64,000 bases of DNA from NCBI GenBank assembly GCA_001897835.1, contig MKUN01000002.1, positions 99,780-163,779 of the forward strand. Reading direction: 5' to 3'. The notes under the pieces were generated by a model. It was given only the letters and a program-made list of their open reading frames with translations, searched no databases and was not told the DNA's origin. The stretch comes from Bacteroidetes bacterium 46-16. Its GTDB lineage: Bacteria > Bacteroidota > Bacteroidia > Chitinophagales > Chitinophagaceae. Shown one piece after another: positions 23,820-33,248 of the stretch (positions are counted from its first letter, which is position 1; every line of letters starts with the position of its first letter). Both the position numbers and the translations under genes were made by a program.

Positions 23820-24029
23820 ATGAAATCGTTCACAATCAGCATGTTATCCGCAGTTACCTTATTATGGGCCAGCTCCTGCAAGCGGGACAAGTATTACCGC
23901 TGCGAGTGCCAGAGCAGCGACAGCACGGCACTATACGAGATAGGCCGCAGCGATGCGGACCATGCCTATGCCCTATGCAGGAGCAACGAGGACAGCAGCA
24001 CCAGCTGCATTATGTGGGTAATGAAGTAG
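23820..24029 (+). CDS. Small putative lipoprotein
   Basis: 69 residues. The N-terminus has a short signal with a lipobox-like LLWASSC (Cys at residue 20), followed by a small Cys-containing domain (YRCECQSS, YALCRS, SCIMW). Not recognised. It lies directly after the repeat array and converges with a T9SS protein gene. Confidence 0.55.
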   Translation: MKSFTISMLSAVTLLWASSCKRDKYYRCECQSSDSTALYEIGRSDADHAYALCRSNEDSSTSCIMWVMK

Positions 24030-24041
24030 CCCGGCCCGGTA

Positions 24042-24818
24042 TTAATTGATAATGAACTTATCGGTGGTCTTCGTTTGCCCGGCGAGGATCTCGTAAGTGT
24101 ACATACCCGAGGGCAACTGATCGCGTGCTATAAGGATATTGCTGAACTGATCGCTTATGGTGCAGGTACGCATGAGCACACCGGCTACATTGTAGATATT
24201 GAGGGTGCCTGTGTGCACACCGGCGGGCAATGCATAGCCCAGGGTGGCGGCATCGTGCATGGGATTGGGGGCCATGCTGTGCTGCATGCCGGCAGGCTTC
24301 TGTGCTATATTCACATTGGTGGTCCACTGGCCCGGCAGGTCATAAATATCTACCGAAGCATATTGCGGATTGGAATGCGCTTTGTTTACCATCAGCTTCC
24401 AACTGCCATTGATATCGAATGCGCGCACATATGTACCATCGGTATAGGTTTGCAATACAGTGCCGTCTTCGTTGATGAGCCTGCACGTGTAGCCCGTATT
24501 GGGGTACAGGGCAGTGCAAATAACGACAACCTCTATCTTGTTATCATTGTTGAAGAGGTATTGCGAGGGCAGGTAAAAATATGGATAGCCGAAACCCGCC
24601 GGGATATTGGTGGGTATGGTGCGGAACAGGGAATGATCATCGTTAAAGAGCAGGAGGTTGTGACTGAGGGTATCGATCATAATATACTTGTCGCCATAGT
24701 CTTCGAGCCTGCAGACGTTGGCAGAGGTGTAATTGCCCTGGTATGTATGCTCTAATGTGCCCTGCGCATGGGCGGTAAGGGATAATGCAGATAAGATAAT
24801 AAGTGCTGCTTTTTTCAT
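24042..24818 (-). CDS. Secreted protein with T9SS type A sorting domain
   Basis: 258 residues, signal peptide (~1-18, ...TAHA|Q). The central ~150 residues are beta-rich and not recognised (several DG/ND turns of a small propeller-like repeat). The last ~75 residues form a T9SS sorting domain: MAPNPMHDAATLGYALP, then LNIYNVAGVLM and a DQLPSGMYTYEI...KFIIN ending. Such domains send cargo through the type IX system to the surface. Confidence 0.8.
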   Translation of the reverse strand: MKKAALIILSALSLTAHAQGTLEHTYQGNYTSANVCRLEDYGDKYIMIDTLSHNLLLFNDDHSLFRTIPTNIPAGFGYPYFYLPSQYLFNNDNKIEVVVICTALYPNTGYTCRLINEDGTVLQTYTDGTYVRAFDINGSWKLMVNKAHSNPQYASVDIYDLPGQWTTNVNIAQKPAGMQHSMAPNPMHDAATLGYALPAGVHTGTLNIYNVAGVLMRTCTISDQFSNILIARDQLPSGMYTYEILAGQTKTTDKFIIN

Positions 24819-24891
24819 TGCTTTTGTTTTTTTGTTGCCGGAAAATTAATATACAAAGTGCAATGAAAGAAGAAACTACAGCCACAAAAAA

Positions 24892-24915
24892 GCCCGGGTA
24901 TGGAAATACCCGGGC
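24892..24915 (-). terminator. Rho-independent terminator of the 77-residue gene
   Basis: A perfect 10-base stem GCCCGGGTAT / ATACCCGGGC with a 4-base loop; on the minus strand it is followed by TTTTTTG. It ends the transcript of the gene at 24982-25215. Confidence 0.85.
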
Positions 24916-24981
24916 CGTGTTATATCTGTATCTTTTAAAAAGTATATAATAATCTTAAAAAAGCATGCCAAGTGCTCTGCC

Positions 24982-25215
24982 CTACTTTGTGCCCAGGCTG
25001 AGGTTGAGCATCATATCGTCCTGGCCGGGCAGGCCGGGATCGGTGCGGAGGTAGCACTCCCCACCCTTCTCATAAAAACTGTAGCTGTGCTGCGTACTGT
25101 TGCCTGTAGCTATCTCGGTCACGGTGAGGTCGCCGCCTTCTTTAAAATCGTAATAATTACCGTTGACCGCGAAACGCTTGCCGGCAAGGAGTAATGTGGC
25201 TTCTTCAATAGTCAT
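24982..25215 (-). CDS. Small hypothetical protein
   Basis: 77 residues, cytoplasmic, beta-rich (KRFAVNGNYYDFKEGGDLTVTEI...). Not recognised. It is followed by a strong terminator and lies 51 bases downstream of the prohibitin-like gene on the same strand, so the two may share a transcript. Confidence 0.6.
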   Translation of the reverse strand: MTIEEATLLLAGKRFAVNGNYYDFKEGGDLTVTEIATGNSTQHSYSFYEKGGECYLRTDPGLPGQDDMMLNLSLGTK

Positions 25216-25266
25216 GATCTGTGTGTTTATTATACACCATATAAAAAATGTACCGCGAATACCTCT

Positions 25267-26112
25267 TTATCGCTTTGCCGCATCGCCTACACCAATAAAG
25301 GGTATAGCACCAGAACCGGTGACATTGGGCAATATACCGTTCCATTTTTCGATGGCTTTCAGGTTGGCCTCTATACGCCGAAGCTCTATAAGGTCGGGTG
25401 AAATGTTCATTTTTTGCAACCTCAGCGCCTCGGCCTGTGCCTGTGCCGCAGCAATTGTCTGCTCGGCCTCCACCTTTATACGGTCCAGGTCGCGTTTGGC
25501 CTTCAGGGCGTTCTGCTCAGCAGTCTGCTTGGCCTCGATGGCCTCTGTGAATATCTTGGAGAAGTTGAAAGAAACTATGGAGAAGGCATCGACCGAGATA
25601 TTGGACTGCAGCAGCCTTTCGCTGAGCGTTTCGCGCATGGCGGTGCTTACCGCGGGCCTTTTGGTAATAAGCTCTTCGGCTGTGTAGCGGGCGGTTATAG
25701 CTTTCACCACTTCCTGTATGGCGGGATCTATGATGCGTTCCTTAAACTCGACACCGATGCGTTGGTAAACGACGTTGGCCTTGCCGGGTATGATGTGATA
25801 ATTGAGCGCAACAGACAAGGCTACATCCTGCAGATCGGAGGATGCAGATGCAGCATCGGTCACGGCCTTGTGTATCTTAACATCCATAATGACCACCTCT
25901 TGCATGATGGGCACCCTGAAGTGCATACCCTCACCCAGTACATTCTTCTGCACGGCGCCGAAGTTGAGCACTATGCCCCGCTCCCCTGCCCCTATCTGTA
26001 CCCAGGGCTTCAGCAATAATATGAGTACCAATATACCACCATAGATAATTATCTTTTTCCAGGGGCCCCTGTTCATGCGCCGCTTAAGGGCATCGAGATC
26101 TACATCGTACAT
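25267..26112 (-). CDS. Prohibitin/SPFH (band 7) family membrane protein
   Basis: 281 residues: a single membrane helix (~22-38), an SPFH/band-7 domain (~42-190, GERGIVLNFGAV...GMHFRVPIMQEV) and a long Ala/Glu/Lys-rich coiled coil (~190-245) typical of prohibitin-like ring-forming scaffolds in the inner membrane. These proteins organise membrane microdomains and modulate the FtsH protease; that role is from the family. Confidence 0.9.
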   Translation of the reverse strand: MYDVDLDALKRRMNRGPWKKIIIYGGILVLILLLKPWVQIGAGERGIVLNFGAVQKNVLGEGMHFRVPIMQEVVIMDVKIHKAVTDAASASSDLQDVALSVALNYHIIPGKANVVYQRIGVEFKERIIDPAIQEVVKAITARYTAEELITKRPAVSTAMRETLSERLLQSNISVDAFSIVSFNFSKIFTEAIEAKQTAEQNALKAKRDLDRIKVEAEQTIAAAQAQAEALRLQKMNISPDLIELRRIEANLKAIEKWNGILPNVTGSGAIPFIGVGDAAKR

Positions 26113-26254
26113 AAGCTATGTTTTTATGATCGTTACTGAATGTTATATAAATTCTGTAATAACTACAAAATAAGCTATAAGAAGCGCAGGAGCGAATGTG
26201 TAACAAGTTTATGTAAAAAGTGCTGTGTAACAGGTGCGAGAAAGCCTGCCTGCG

Positions 26255-26548
26255 CTACTGCACCACCGATGTAAGCGTGATAAAACGAAAGGGGCCGCAG
26301 GAATCGGCGGCTATATAGCTTACATATACACTCTGCGGAAAATGCAGGGTATCGATATAAGTATTGGCAGGAAAAGAGAAAAAAAGATAGCTGCTGTCGC
26401 CATTGTCCAGTTTCAATATATAACCGCCACAACAGAGGCATTTACGAAAATCCTGCCCCGTGATGGTGGCATGTATATAGGCATTGCGGTTTTTGTGGCA
26501 GGAACAAAATGCGATGGCAAGGAGCAGGATGCTAAATACCTTTTTCAT
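26255..26548 (-). CDS. Small putative lipoprotein
   Basis: 97 residues from the ATG at 26548 (MKKVFSILLLAIAFCSC); an ATG three codons upstream is also possible. A lipobox-like AFCSC is followed by a domain with a CLCCGG stretch. Not recognised. It diverges from a small membrane protein gene starting 86 bases away. Confidence 0.65.
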   Translation of the reverse strand: MKKVFSILLLAIAFCSCHKNRNAYIHATITGQDFRKCLCCGGYILKLDNGDSSYLFFSFPANTYIDTLHFPQSVYVSYIAADSCGPFRFITLTSVVQ

Positions 26549-26634
26549 AAGGAACATTTGAATAATAAAAATACTGAAGTGCGGGGGAACGGCCGTGTTT
26601 TTTTAAGTATTTTTAATGTTCTCAACGAAGTAAA

Positions 26635-26844
26635 ATGCGCCGCAAGACCATCGTATTCATCCTGTTTTTGGTAGCTACAATAACGGTTGCCGTATTGGGC
26701 TATATGCATATCCTGTCGCCCACGGTGAGCCGGAGTGCTGTATTTGCTGCGCTGGCCGGCTATATCTATTACCGTTTCTCGGGCAAAAAAGAAAAGAGTG
26801 AGACGATATATGGCATCACGGAAGGCGACGAGGAGATCAAGTAA
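26635..26844 (+). CDS. Small two-helix membrane protein
   Basis: 69 residues: basic start, membrane helices at ~5-25 and ~33-48, then a charged cytoplasmic tail (GKKEKSETIYGITEGDEEIK). Not recognised. Confidence 0.55.
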   Translation: MRRKTIVFILFLVATITVAVLGYMHILSPTVSRSAVFAALAGYIYYRFSGKKEKSETIYGITEGDEEIK

Positions 26845-26868
26845 AAGCACTCCGCCGGATGCGATCAT

Positions 26869-27411
26869 TCAGGCCCTGGCCAACTTATTCCTGTAGCGGG
26901 AGATCTGTACCCAGTGAATGATGAATAATATAAGCCATGCATCGGACTTAAAATATCCTATTGGCTTTAAGACAAAAAGAATATACCCAAGAACAAGCAG
27001 GTATGAGGCCCAAGCCAACAAGCCGGTAACCATAGCTGTATCAAGAGGCCTGTCATCCATCCCCCTGCGGCTAAACTCAACATGCAGCGAGCGTGATAAC
27101 TGAACAATGACATAAGGCAATACAAACAGGAAGCCCAGCTGTGGCAGCAGAATGAACCAAATGACACGGGGCTGTACTTTGCGAGCGGCTGCCGGAAGCA
27201 TCTCTACCGTTTGCCAGATGGTATGCAGGAAAGAGAGTATGACTACACTAAGGATAACGCTATGGGTCATATACGAGCTCAGGCGCATATGCGACAGGGA
27301 GGCATTATGGACATTCTGCAAAAAAACGGTAGGGAATTGAAGATGCGAGGCCAGGTATGCGTATAGCTGCATCGCTATAAAGAATAAAATATATCGCAAT
27401 TGCTTTTTCAT
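26869..27411 (-). CDS. Hypothetical multi-pass membrane protein
   Basis: 180 residues from the ATG at 27411 (MKKQLRYILFF). Upstream codons to 27492 are open but lack protein-like character. About five hydrophobic helices. No family recognised. It stands alone. Confidence 0.6.
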   Translation of the reverse strand: MKKQLRYILFFIAMQLYAYLASHLQFPTVFLQNVHNASLSHMRLSSYMTHSVILSVVILSFLHTIWQTVEMLPAAARKVQPRVIWFILLPQLGFLFVLPYVIVQLSRSLHVEFSRRGMDDRPLDTAMVTGLLAWASYLLVLGYILFVLKPIGYFKSDAWLILFIIHWVQISRYRNKLARA

Positions 27412-27620
27412 GGGGCGATGTAACAGGCCTGGTATAAATATATAAAATCTTCCCAGTAGTGAATGATAAGACGGGGAATAAGATGAACCCATATAAGATA
27501 GCCGGTAAAAAATCGCTTTAAGAAAACTTTAACCATTGTTATTCTGCTGTTAAAGCGGGGTTATTTTATTGTGGCGGGGCATATGGAGTATTACTTTAGC
27601 ATTAAGAAAAAGATCGCCAT

Positions 27621-27833
27621 ATGACAATGAATATCGACATTGTAAAAAACATTTACGTAAGCTCCTTCGCCAACACTACAGCATGGGAGGATTTTCTGAA
27701 CCAACTGGAGACCGGGCTGGAACTGATATCGCACAGGGATGAACTGCCTACGCAGGACCTTGCAGAAATGAAGGCCGCAAACATAGCGCTGGAATATAAC
27801 CGCGAACTGATGCTCTCTTACCTGGGTGTATAA
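27621..27833 (+). CDS. Small hypothetical cytoplasmic protein
   Basis: 70 residues (MTMNIDIVKNIYVSSFANTT...), mostly helical and acidic, not recognised. Codons match core genes. A stem (CCCGGTA / TACCGGG at 27856-27884) follows within 30 bases but lacks a T-run. Confidence 0.55.
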   Translation: MTMNIDIVKNIYVSSFANTTAWEDFLNQLETGLELISHRDELPTQDLAEMKAANIALEYNRELMLSYLGV

Positions 27834-27939
27834 ACAGGCACCTTCTTCTCTTATACCCGGTAACGCAGTCGTAATGCTACCGGGAATGCAAATGTGCTGA
27901 AGCTATACTTTTTCTGCTCTTTTATACTCCTTATATTTT

Positions 27940-29745
27940 TTATTCGCTGAGCTGCATACGGCTCATGTTCTTATAAAGGCCCTCTTCGATACGTACCAGC
28001 TCCTCATGGGTACCTGACTCAACTACCCGGCCTTCATCGAGCACAATGATCTGATCGGCATTGCGTATGGTGGACAGCCTGTGTGCGATAACAAAAGAGG
28101 TACGGTTCTTCATCAGGTTTCCGAGGGCCTCCTGCACCAATGCTTCGGACTCGGAATCGAGCGAACTGGTGGCCTCATCAAGTATCAGGATAACGGGATC
28201 TTTGAGTATGGCGCGGGCAATGGCTATGCGCTGGCGCTGGCCCCCCGATAGCTTGATGCCGCGCTCCCCTACTACGGTCTGGTAAGCCTCGGGGAAACGG
28301 GAGATGAACTCGTGGGCATTGGCCTTTTTGGCGGCTTCTATTACTTCCGCTTCTGTAGCATCGGGCTTACCATATATGATATTCTCGTAAATAGTACCGC
28401 CAAAAAGATGCACGTCCTGGGGCACGAGGGCCATCTGCATCCTGAGCTGGGAAAGGGGAATAGCCGCACCCGGTTTATCATCGAAAAGCAATTGACCGCT
28501 ATCGGGTTCGTAAAACCTTAATATGAGCGAGGTGATGGTGCTTTTGCCAGCACCACTGGGACCGACTATGGCTACCTGCTGACCATGTGCCGCTTCTATA
28601 TTGATATCTTTTAATACGGCAACATCTTTACGGCCGGGGTAACTGAAACTGATATTGCGGAAAGACACCTTGCCTGAAAGTTTATACTCCTGCTTTAACT
28701 GTTCATTTACAATATGCACATTTTCAGTACTTTCTCTCAAAAGTTCGCGTACACGCTGCGTAGCCCCTATGCTCTTCTGTAACTGGTTGTAGAGATCGGC
28801 AAAGTTGGCCAATGTGCCACCAAGAAAGGCCGTGTAAATAATAAATGCAGTAAGATCGCCATAGGTGAGATCGCCATGCAGCATGAGCCGAGAGCTATAC
28901 CAAACGATCAAAATAACGGTGCTGAAGAGGCTGAAGAGGAGCAGTGAACTAAAAAGGGCCTGCTGTATACCACTCTTTAATGCCAGGCGCACGGACTCGG
29001 ATATGCTGCGTGTAAAGCGCCTGAGCTCATACCACTCATTACTAAAAGCTTTAACATTAGTGATGCCCTGCAGGCTCTCCTGCACCACGATGCCCGATTC
29101 GGCCAACTGGTCCTGCGCTTTGCGGGACAGGGCCTTGACCCGGCGCCCAAATACGACCGCAATGACGGTAGTGAGGGGGATCATACAGAGCATTAGCAGG
29201 GTGAGCTTAGGCGATATAAAAAGAATAAGGCAGATACATATCACAAAAGTGAGTATGCCCCTTATTATCTGCGGTATGATGGATATAATGGTATCCTGTA
29301 TCTGGGCCACATCAACGCTTACCCGGTTGGAGAGCTCGCCTACCCGCCGCTGGGTAAAGAACTCCATGGGCATTTGTATCATATGCTTATAAATATCCTT
29401 ACGGATATCGGCAATGGACTTTTCGCCAACGAGCGTGAAGAGATAACTGCGGAAAAAGGCTACAAGCACCTGGAATATCAAAATGCAGAACATTGCCGCC
29501 ATAATATAGGAAGCCGGTATGCTCAGGGGGCTATCGCCACGGGCGCTATCGATAAGCAGCTTGAACATATAAGGAAAAGACAAACTGGCCGCACTCAGCA
29601 AGCCAATGAGCACAAGTGCCCCGAAGAACTGGGCGCGGTATGGTTTCACATACCGGAACAAAGCGAGGGCCTCTTTTATGCCTTCCCGGTTGAGCCGGGA
29701 CTTGGGCAGGTCTTGAGTTATATTACTATTGCGATGACGAGCCAT
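27940..29745 (-). CDS. ABC exporter, ATP-binding/permease half-transporter (MsbA/BmrA type)
   Basis: 601 residues: a six-helix ABC membrane domain (~35-340) and an ATPase domain (~365-595) with Walker A (GPSGAGKST), signature LSGGQRQR and Walker B (VILILDEATSSLD). It works as a homodimer exporting lipids or drugs. Similar genes in Bacteroidota are annotated as lipid A exporters. The adjacent divergent gene is an LpxL-like acyltransferase, which favours a lipid cargo but does not prove it. Confidence 0.92.
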   Translation of the reverse strand: MARHRNSNITQDLPKSRLNREGIKEALALFRYVKPYRAQFFGALVLIGLLSAASLSFPYMFKLLIDSARGDSPLSIPASYIMAAMFCILIFQVLVAFFRSYLFTLVGEKSIADIRKDIYKHMIQMPMEFFTQRRVGELSNRVSVDVAQIQDTIISIIPQIIRGILTFVICICLILFISPKLTLLMLCMIPLTTVIAVVFGRRVKALSRKAQDQLAESGIVVQESLQGITNVKAFSNEWYELRRFTRSISESVRLALKSGIQQALFSSLLLFSLFSTVILIVWYSSRLMLHGDLTYGDLTAFIIYTAFLGGTLANFADLYNQLQKSIGATQRVRELLRESTENVHIVNEQLKQEYKLSGKVSFRNISFSYPGRKDVAVLKDINIEAAHGQQVAIVGPSGAGKSTITSLILRFYEPDSGQLLFDDKPGAAIPLSQLRMQMALVPQDVHLFGGTIYENIIYGKPDATEAEVIEAAKKANAHEFISRFPEAYQTVVGERGIKLSGGQRQRIAIARAILKDPVILILDEATSSLDSESEALVQEALGNLMKNRTSFVIAHRLSTIRNADQIIVLDEGRVVESGTHEELVRIEEGLYKNMSRMQLSE

Positions 29746-29935
29746 TGTATAAATCCTGTCCTTTCTATGTTTTAAATATAGGGCAAAATAAAGAGGCTTT
29801 ATTTAACGGGGCAATATTAATTCGGTAAGGTGCAGAATATGGCAGGTGAATGTACACTGTTACACAGGAATTTGGAAAATCTGTACGCATAAAATAGCTA
29901 TCTTTACCACGTTCTGAAAATAACAATGTAAGGCT

Positions 29936-30820
29936 TTGTCAAAAGTGCTGTTTTATATATCGCTGCCCTTTATTTACCTGTTGTCCATACTGCCTTTTCC
30001 TTTATTATACCTGCTGTCGGACGGGATGTACATACTGCTCTTCTATGTGGCCGGCTACCGGAAAGCAGTGGTGCTGCAAAACCTGCGCAACTCATTCCCG
30101 GACAAAAGCGAGGCCGAGATCAAAGCCATTTGCAAAAAATACTATAAGTACCTTGCCGACCTGTTCCTCGAGGTATTCAAAACACTTACTATCAGTAAGG
30201 CCAATATGATCCGGCATTGCTGGTTTGACCCGGGCACGAAGCAACTGGTAGAAAAACTGGCAGCTGAAAACAAGAGTTTTATCATGGTGCTGGGCCACCT
30301 TGGCAACTGGGAATGGGCAGGCAATACCTTTAGCCTGGAACTGCCCCACCAGCTATACGTTATCTACCACCCCCTGAAGAACAAGCAGGTGAATGACCTT
30401 GTGTATAATATGCGTACCCGCTTTGGTACAAAACTCATTGCCATGAAGGATACCTTCAGGGAGGTATTATCCAAAAAGAACGAGCTTTTCTCACCGGCAT
30501 TCATTGCCGACCAGACCCCATCATCAGCAGAGAAGGCTTACTGGACGCGGTTCATGAACCAGGACACGGCTGTGTTTCGCGGCCCGGCAGCGATAGCCCG
30601 CAAAACGGGTTACCCGGTAGTGTATGCATCGATAAAAAGGAGAAAAAGAGGTTACTATGAGCTCTTTGGCGAAATGGTGACCAGCGACCCTGCAGCAATG
30701 AGCGAAGACGAGATACTGGAATTATATACTAAGAAACTGGAGCGGGATATCATGGCGCAGCCCGAAGTATGGCTATGGTCGCACAGGAGATGGAAACACA
30801 AAAAGCCTGAAACGGTATAA
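29936..30820 (+). CDS. LpxL/HtrB-like lysophospholipid acyltransferase
   Basis: 294 residues from a TTG start at 29936; the weak AAGG just upstream supports it and no ATG fits. One N-terminal membrane helix (~5-40) and the LABLAT acyltransferase domain with HX4E (H121-E126, in GHLGNWEW). The family adds secondary acyl chains to lipid A or makes related aminolipids. It is followed after 3 bases by a desaturase gene and diverges from the ABC exporter, suggesting an envelope lipid locus. Confidence 0.88.
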   Translation: MSKVLFYISLPFIYLLSILPFPLLYLLSDGMYILLFYVAGYRKAVVLQNLRNSFPDKSEAEIKAICKKYYKYLADLFLEVFKTLTISKANMIRHCWFDPGTKQLVEKLAAENKSFIMVLGHLGNWEWAGNTFSLELPHQLYVIYHPLKNKQVNDLVYNMRTRFGTKLIAMKDTFREVLSKKNELFSPAFIADQTPSSAEKAYWTRFMNQDTAVFRGPAAIARKTGYPVVYASIKRRKRGYYELFGEMVTSDPAAMSEDEILELYTKKLERDIMAQPEVWLWSHRRWKHKKPETV

Positions 30821-30823
30821 CAA

Positions 30824-31834
30824 TTGGCACAGGAACAGACACAGGAACAAATACGCAGCGGCAAGGAACTGATACTTGCCACGAAGCCCTTTGCCAAAGA
30901 AGACAGGCACAGGAGCTGGCTCTACCTGCTCTCTACCCTCTTACTGCTCATTTGCGCATGGGTGGGCACATTTGCATTTCCCTGGCTGGGTGTGAGGCTG
31001 GTATTCAGCGTGATCACTGCACTCATTATGGTGCGGCTTTTTGTCATCTACCATGATTTCCTGCATCACACCATACTGCACCGCTCACCACTGGCCACTA
31101 TTATTATGGCCAGCTATGGTGTGCTGGTATTGGTGCCCCCAAGCATCTGGAAGCGCTCGCACGATTATCACCATAATCATAACTCCAAGCTCTTCAGTGC
31201 CAGCATAGGCTCCTACCCCATAGCCACCCGGGCCAAGTATTTTTCGATGAGCAACAGCGAACGCAGGATATACCTTGCGGTGCGCCATCCTATCACCATT
31301 ATCTTCGGCTACTTCTCTATGTTCATGCTGGGCATGTGCCTAAACTCTTTCCTGAGCAATCCGCGCCGGCATATCGATTCCATATTTGCACTGGTGCTGC
31401 ATTTTACGATCGTTGCACTTGTCATCATACACTTTGGCTGGCTGGTATGGCTCGTCAGTATTTTCATACCTTTTATGATATCGTCCTTTTTAGGGGCCTA
31501 TCTTTTTTATGCACAACACAATTTTCCCGGTGCGACCTTTGCACGTAACGAGGAATGGAAATATGACCGGGCAGCGCTTGAGTCATCGAGCTATATGGAT
31601 ATGAGCCCCTTTATGCGCTGGTGCACAGCCAATATCAGTTACCACCACATACATCACCTCAACGCCCGCATACCTTTTTACCGCCTGCCTGAAACGATGG
31701 CCGCGATACCTGAGTTGCAACATCCCAAGGTTACATCATTACGACCCACAGATATGATGAAATGCTTTCGCCTGAAAGTATGGGACCCGGAAGCGAATAA
31801 AATGATCGGCTTTAAGGAGATGGGGGTGGAATAG
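30824..31834 (+). CDS. Membrane fatty acid desaturase
   Basis: 336 residues from a TTG start, 3 bases after the acyltransferase stop. Four membrane helices and the three His boxes of diiron desaturases: HDFLHH (77-82), HDYHHNHN (113-120) and HHIHH (274-278). It introduces a double bond or hydroxyl into an acyl chain; the coupling with the acyltransferase suggests that the modified chain belongs to the same lipid. Confidence 0.9.
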   Translation: MAQEQTQEQIRSGKELILATKPFAKEDRHRSWLYLLSTLLLLICAWVGTFAFPWLGVRLVFSVITALIMVRLFVIYHDFLHHTILHRSPLATIIMASYGVLVLVPPSIWKRSHDYHHNHNSKLFSASIGSYPIATRAKYFSMSNSERRIYLAVRHPITIIFGYFSMFMLGMCLNSFLSNPRRHIDSIFALVLHFTIVALVIIHFGWLVWLVSIFIPFMISSFLGAYLFYAQHNFPGATFARNEEWKYDRAALESSSYMDMSPFMRWCTANISYHHIHHLNARIPFYRLPETMAAIPELQHPKVTSLRPTDMMKCFRLKVWDPEANKMIGFKEMGVE

Positions 31835-31877
31835 TTTTTATCTATCATTTGTGCCTATACTGCAATACCTATTATGC

Positions 31878-31909
31878 TTTGCAAAAGCCCCCACATTATC
31901 GTAATTTTG
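31878..31909 (+). promoter_or_regulatory. Bacteroidota promoter (TTTG - 20 - TAATTTTG) for hmgA
   Basis: TTTG at 31878-31881 and TAATTTTG at 31902-31909 with a 20-base spacer, an excellent fit to the Bacteroidota consensus. The expected start of transcription is ~10 bases before the hmgA ATG at 31926. Confidence 0.75.
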
Positions 31910-31925
31910 AACAAATAATGATCGC

Positions 31926-33086
31926 ATGCCTCATTATCATTCTTTAGGAAATATACCACATAAACGCCATACCCAGTTCCGTAAACAGGACGGCGGTTTA
32001 TATTCAGAACAGTTATTCAGTACCGAAGGCTTTTCATCAAATTATTCGCTCCTTTATCACCTGTACCCGCCAACAGGTATCATCAAAACAGAAGAGCCTG
32101 TTGATGTATCGCCCAAAGCGGGCTCTGATAACATATTGAAACACAGAAGCTTTAAGGGATTTAAGATCAGTCCTGAGGCTGATTATTTAGAGAGCCGGAA
32201 AGTGGTGCTGTTCAATAACGATGTGCAACTGAGCCTGGCTGCCCCGCAGGCTGGCTTTAGTGATAATGTGTTCTATAAAAATGCCGATGCTGATGAAGTG
32301 CTTTTTGTACATGAGGGTAGCGGGACACTAAAAACTCAATACGGTCAGTTGCCCTTCGGTTACGGCGACTACCTGGTAATACCAAGAGGCACCATATACC
32401 AAATAGATTTTGACAATAAGGATAACCGGCTGCTTGTTATAGAATCTTTCAGCCCGGTAACATTCCCCAAAAGATACCTGAGCAAATACGGCCAGTTGCT
32501 GGAACATGCGCCGTATTGCGAGCGAGACCTGCGCAAGCCACAGGACCTGCAGACGATAGATAAAAAAGGTGAGTTCCTGATACAGGTGAAGAAAAAAGGC
32601 CTGCTCTACCCTATATGGTATGGCACGCATCCATTTGATGTAGTAGGCTGGGATGGCTACGAATATCCCTATGCGCTAAGCATACACGATTTTGAACCGA
32701 TAACCGGCCGCGTGCACCAGCCGCCGCCGGTGCATCAAACCTTTGATGCGCATAACTTCGTGATCTGCTCCTTTGTTCCGCGCCTTTTCGACTATCATCC
32801 CCAATCGATACCCGCCCCTTACAACCACAGCAATATAGACAGCGATGAAGTGCTGTACTATGTAGACGGTGACTTTATGAGCCGCAAGCATGTGGAGCGC
32901 GGTATGATAACCCTGCATCCCGGCGGGATACCCCATGGGCCGCATCCCGGTACTGTGGAGAAAAGCATAGGTGCGAAAGAAACCAAAGAACTGGCTGTGA
33001 TGGTAGATACCTTCCATCCCCTGAAAATGACCAGCGATGCGCTTGGCATAGAAGACGACAGTTATGTAATGAGCTGGATAGAGTAA
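31926..33086 (+). CDS. hmgA: Homogentisate 1,2-dioxygenase
   Basis: 386 residues, cytosolic, cupin fold. It opens the homogentisate ring to maleylacetoacetate in tyrosine/phenylalanine breakdown. The metal site is visible as H301 and E308 in HSNIDSDEVLYY and H337 in GGIPHGPHPG, corresponding to the His-Glu-His iron ligands of the family in its Bacteroidota spacing. A good promoter lies just upstream, and the HPPD gene follows 162 bases later, the two consecutive enzymes of one pathway in reverse order. Confidence 0.95.
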   Translation: MPHYHSLGNIPHKRHTQFRKQDGGLYSEQLFSTEGFSSNYSLLYHLYPPTGIIKTEEPVDVSPKAGSDNILKHRSFKGFKISPEADYLESRKVVLFNNDVQLSLAAPQAGFSDNVFYKNADADEVLFVHEGSGTLKTQYGQLPFGYGDYLVIPRGTIYQIDFDNKDNRLLVIESFSPVTFPKRYLSKYGQLLEHAPYCERDLRKPQDLQTIDKKGEFLIQVKKKGLLYPIWYGTHPFDVVGWDGYEYPYALSIHDFEPITGRVHQPPPVHQTFDAHNFVICSFVPRLFDYHPQSIPAPYNHSNIDSDEVLYYVDGDFMSRKHVERGMITLHPGGIPHGPHPGTVEKSIGAKETKELAVMVDTFHPLKMTSDALGIEDDSYVMSWIE

Positions 33087-33248
33087 GCTTTGTATGATGA
33101 CAGATCCCGGACATATAAGAATTAAGCCGCTGTTGCGCATGCTGGCAATGGCCGAATGGAGTTGAATATAGCAGCGGCCAATAAAAGCCGGCTGCATTAA
33201 ATGTGCGTTATAAATTTTTTCAAACTCATTTTTAAAAGTAATTCAACA

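Noticed and set aside
23792..24049. An 85-codon frame overlapping the small lipoprotein gene
   Set aside because: It lacks a signal peptide and is Gln/Arg-rich as expected of an out-of-frame reading; the 69-residue frame has a lipobox.
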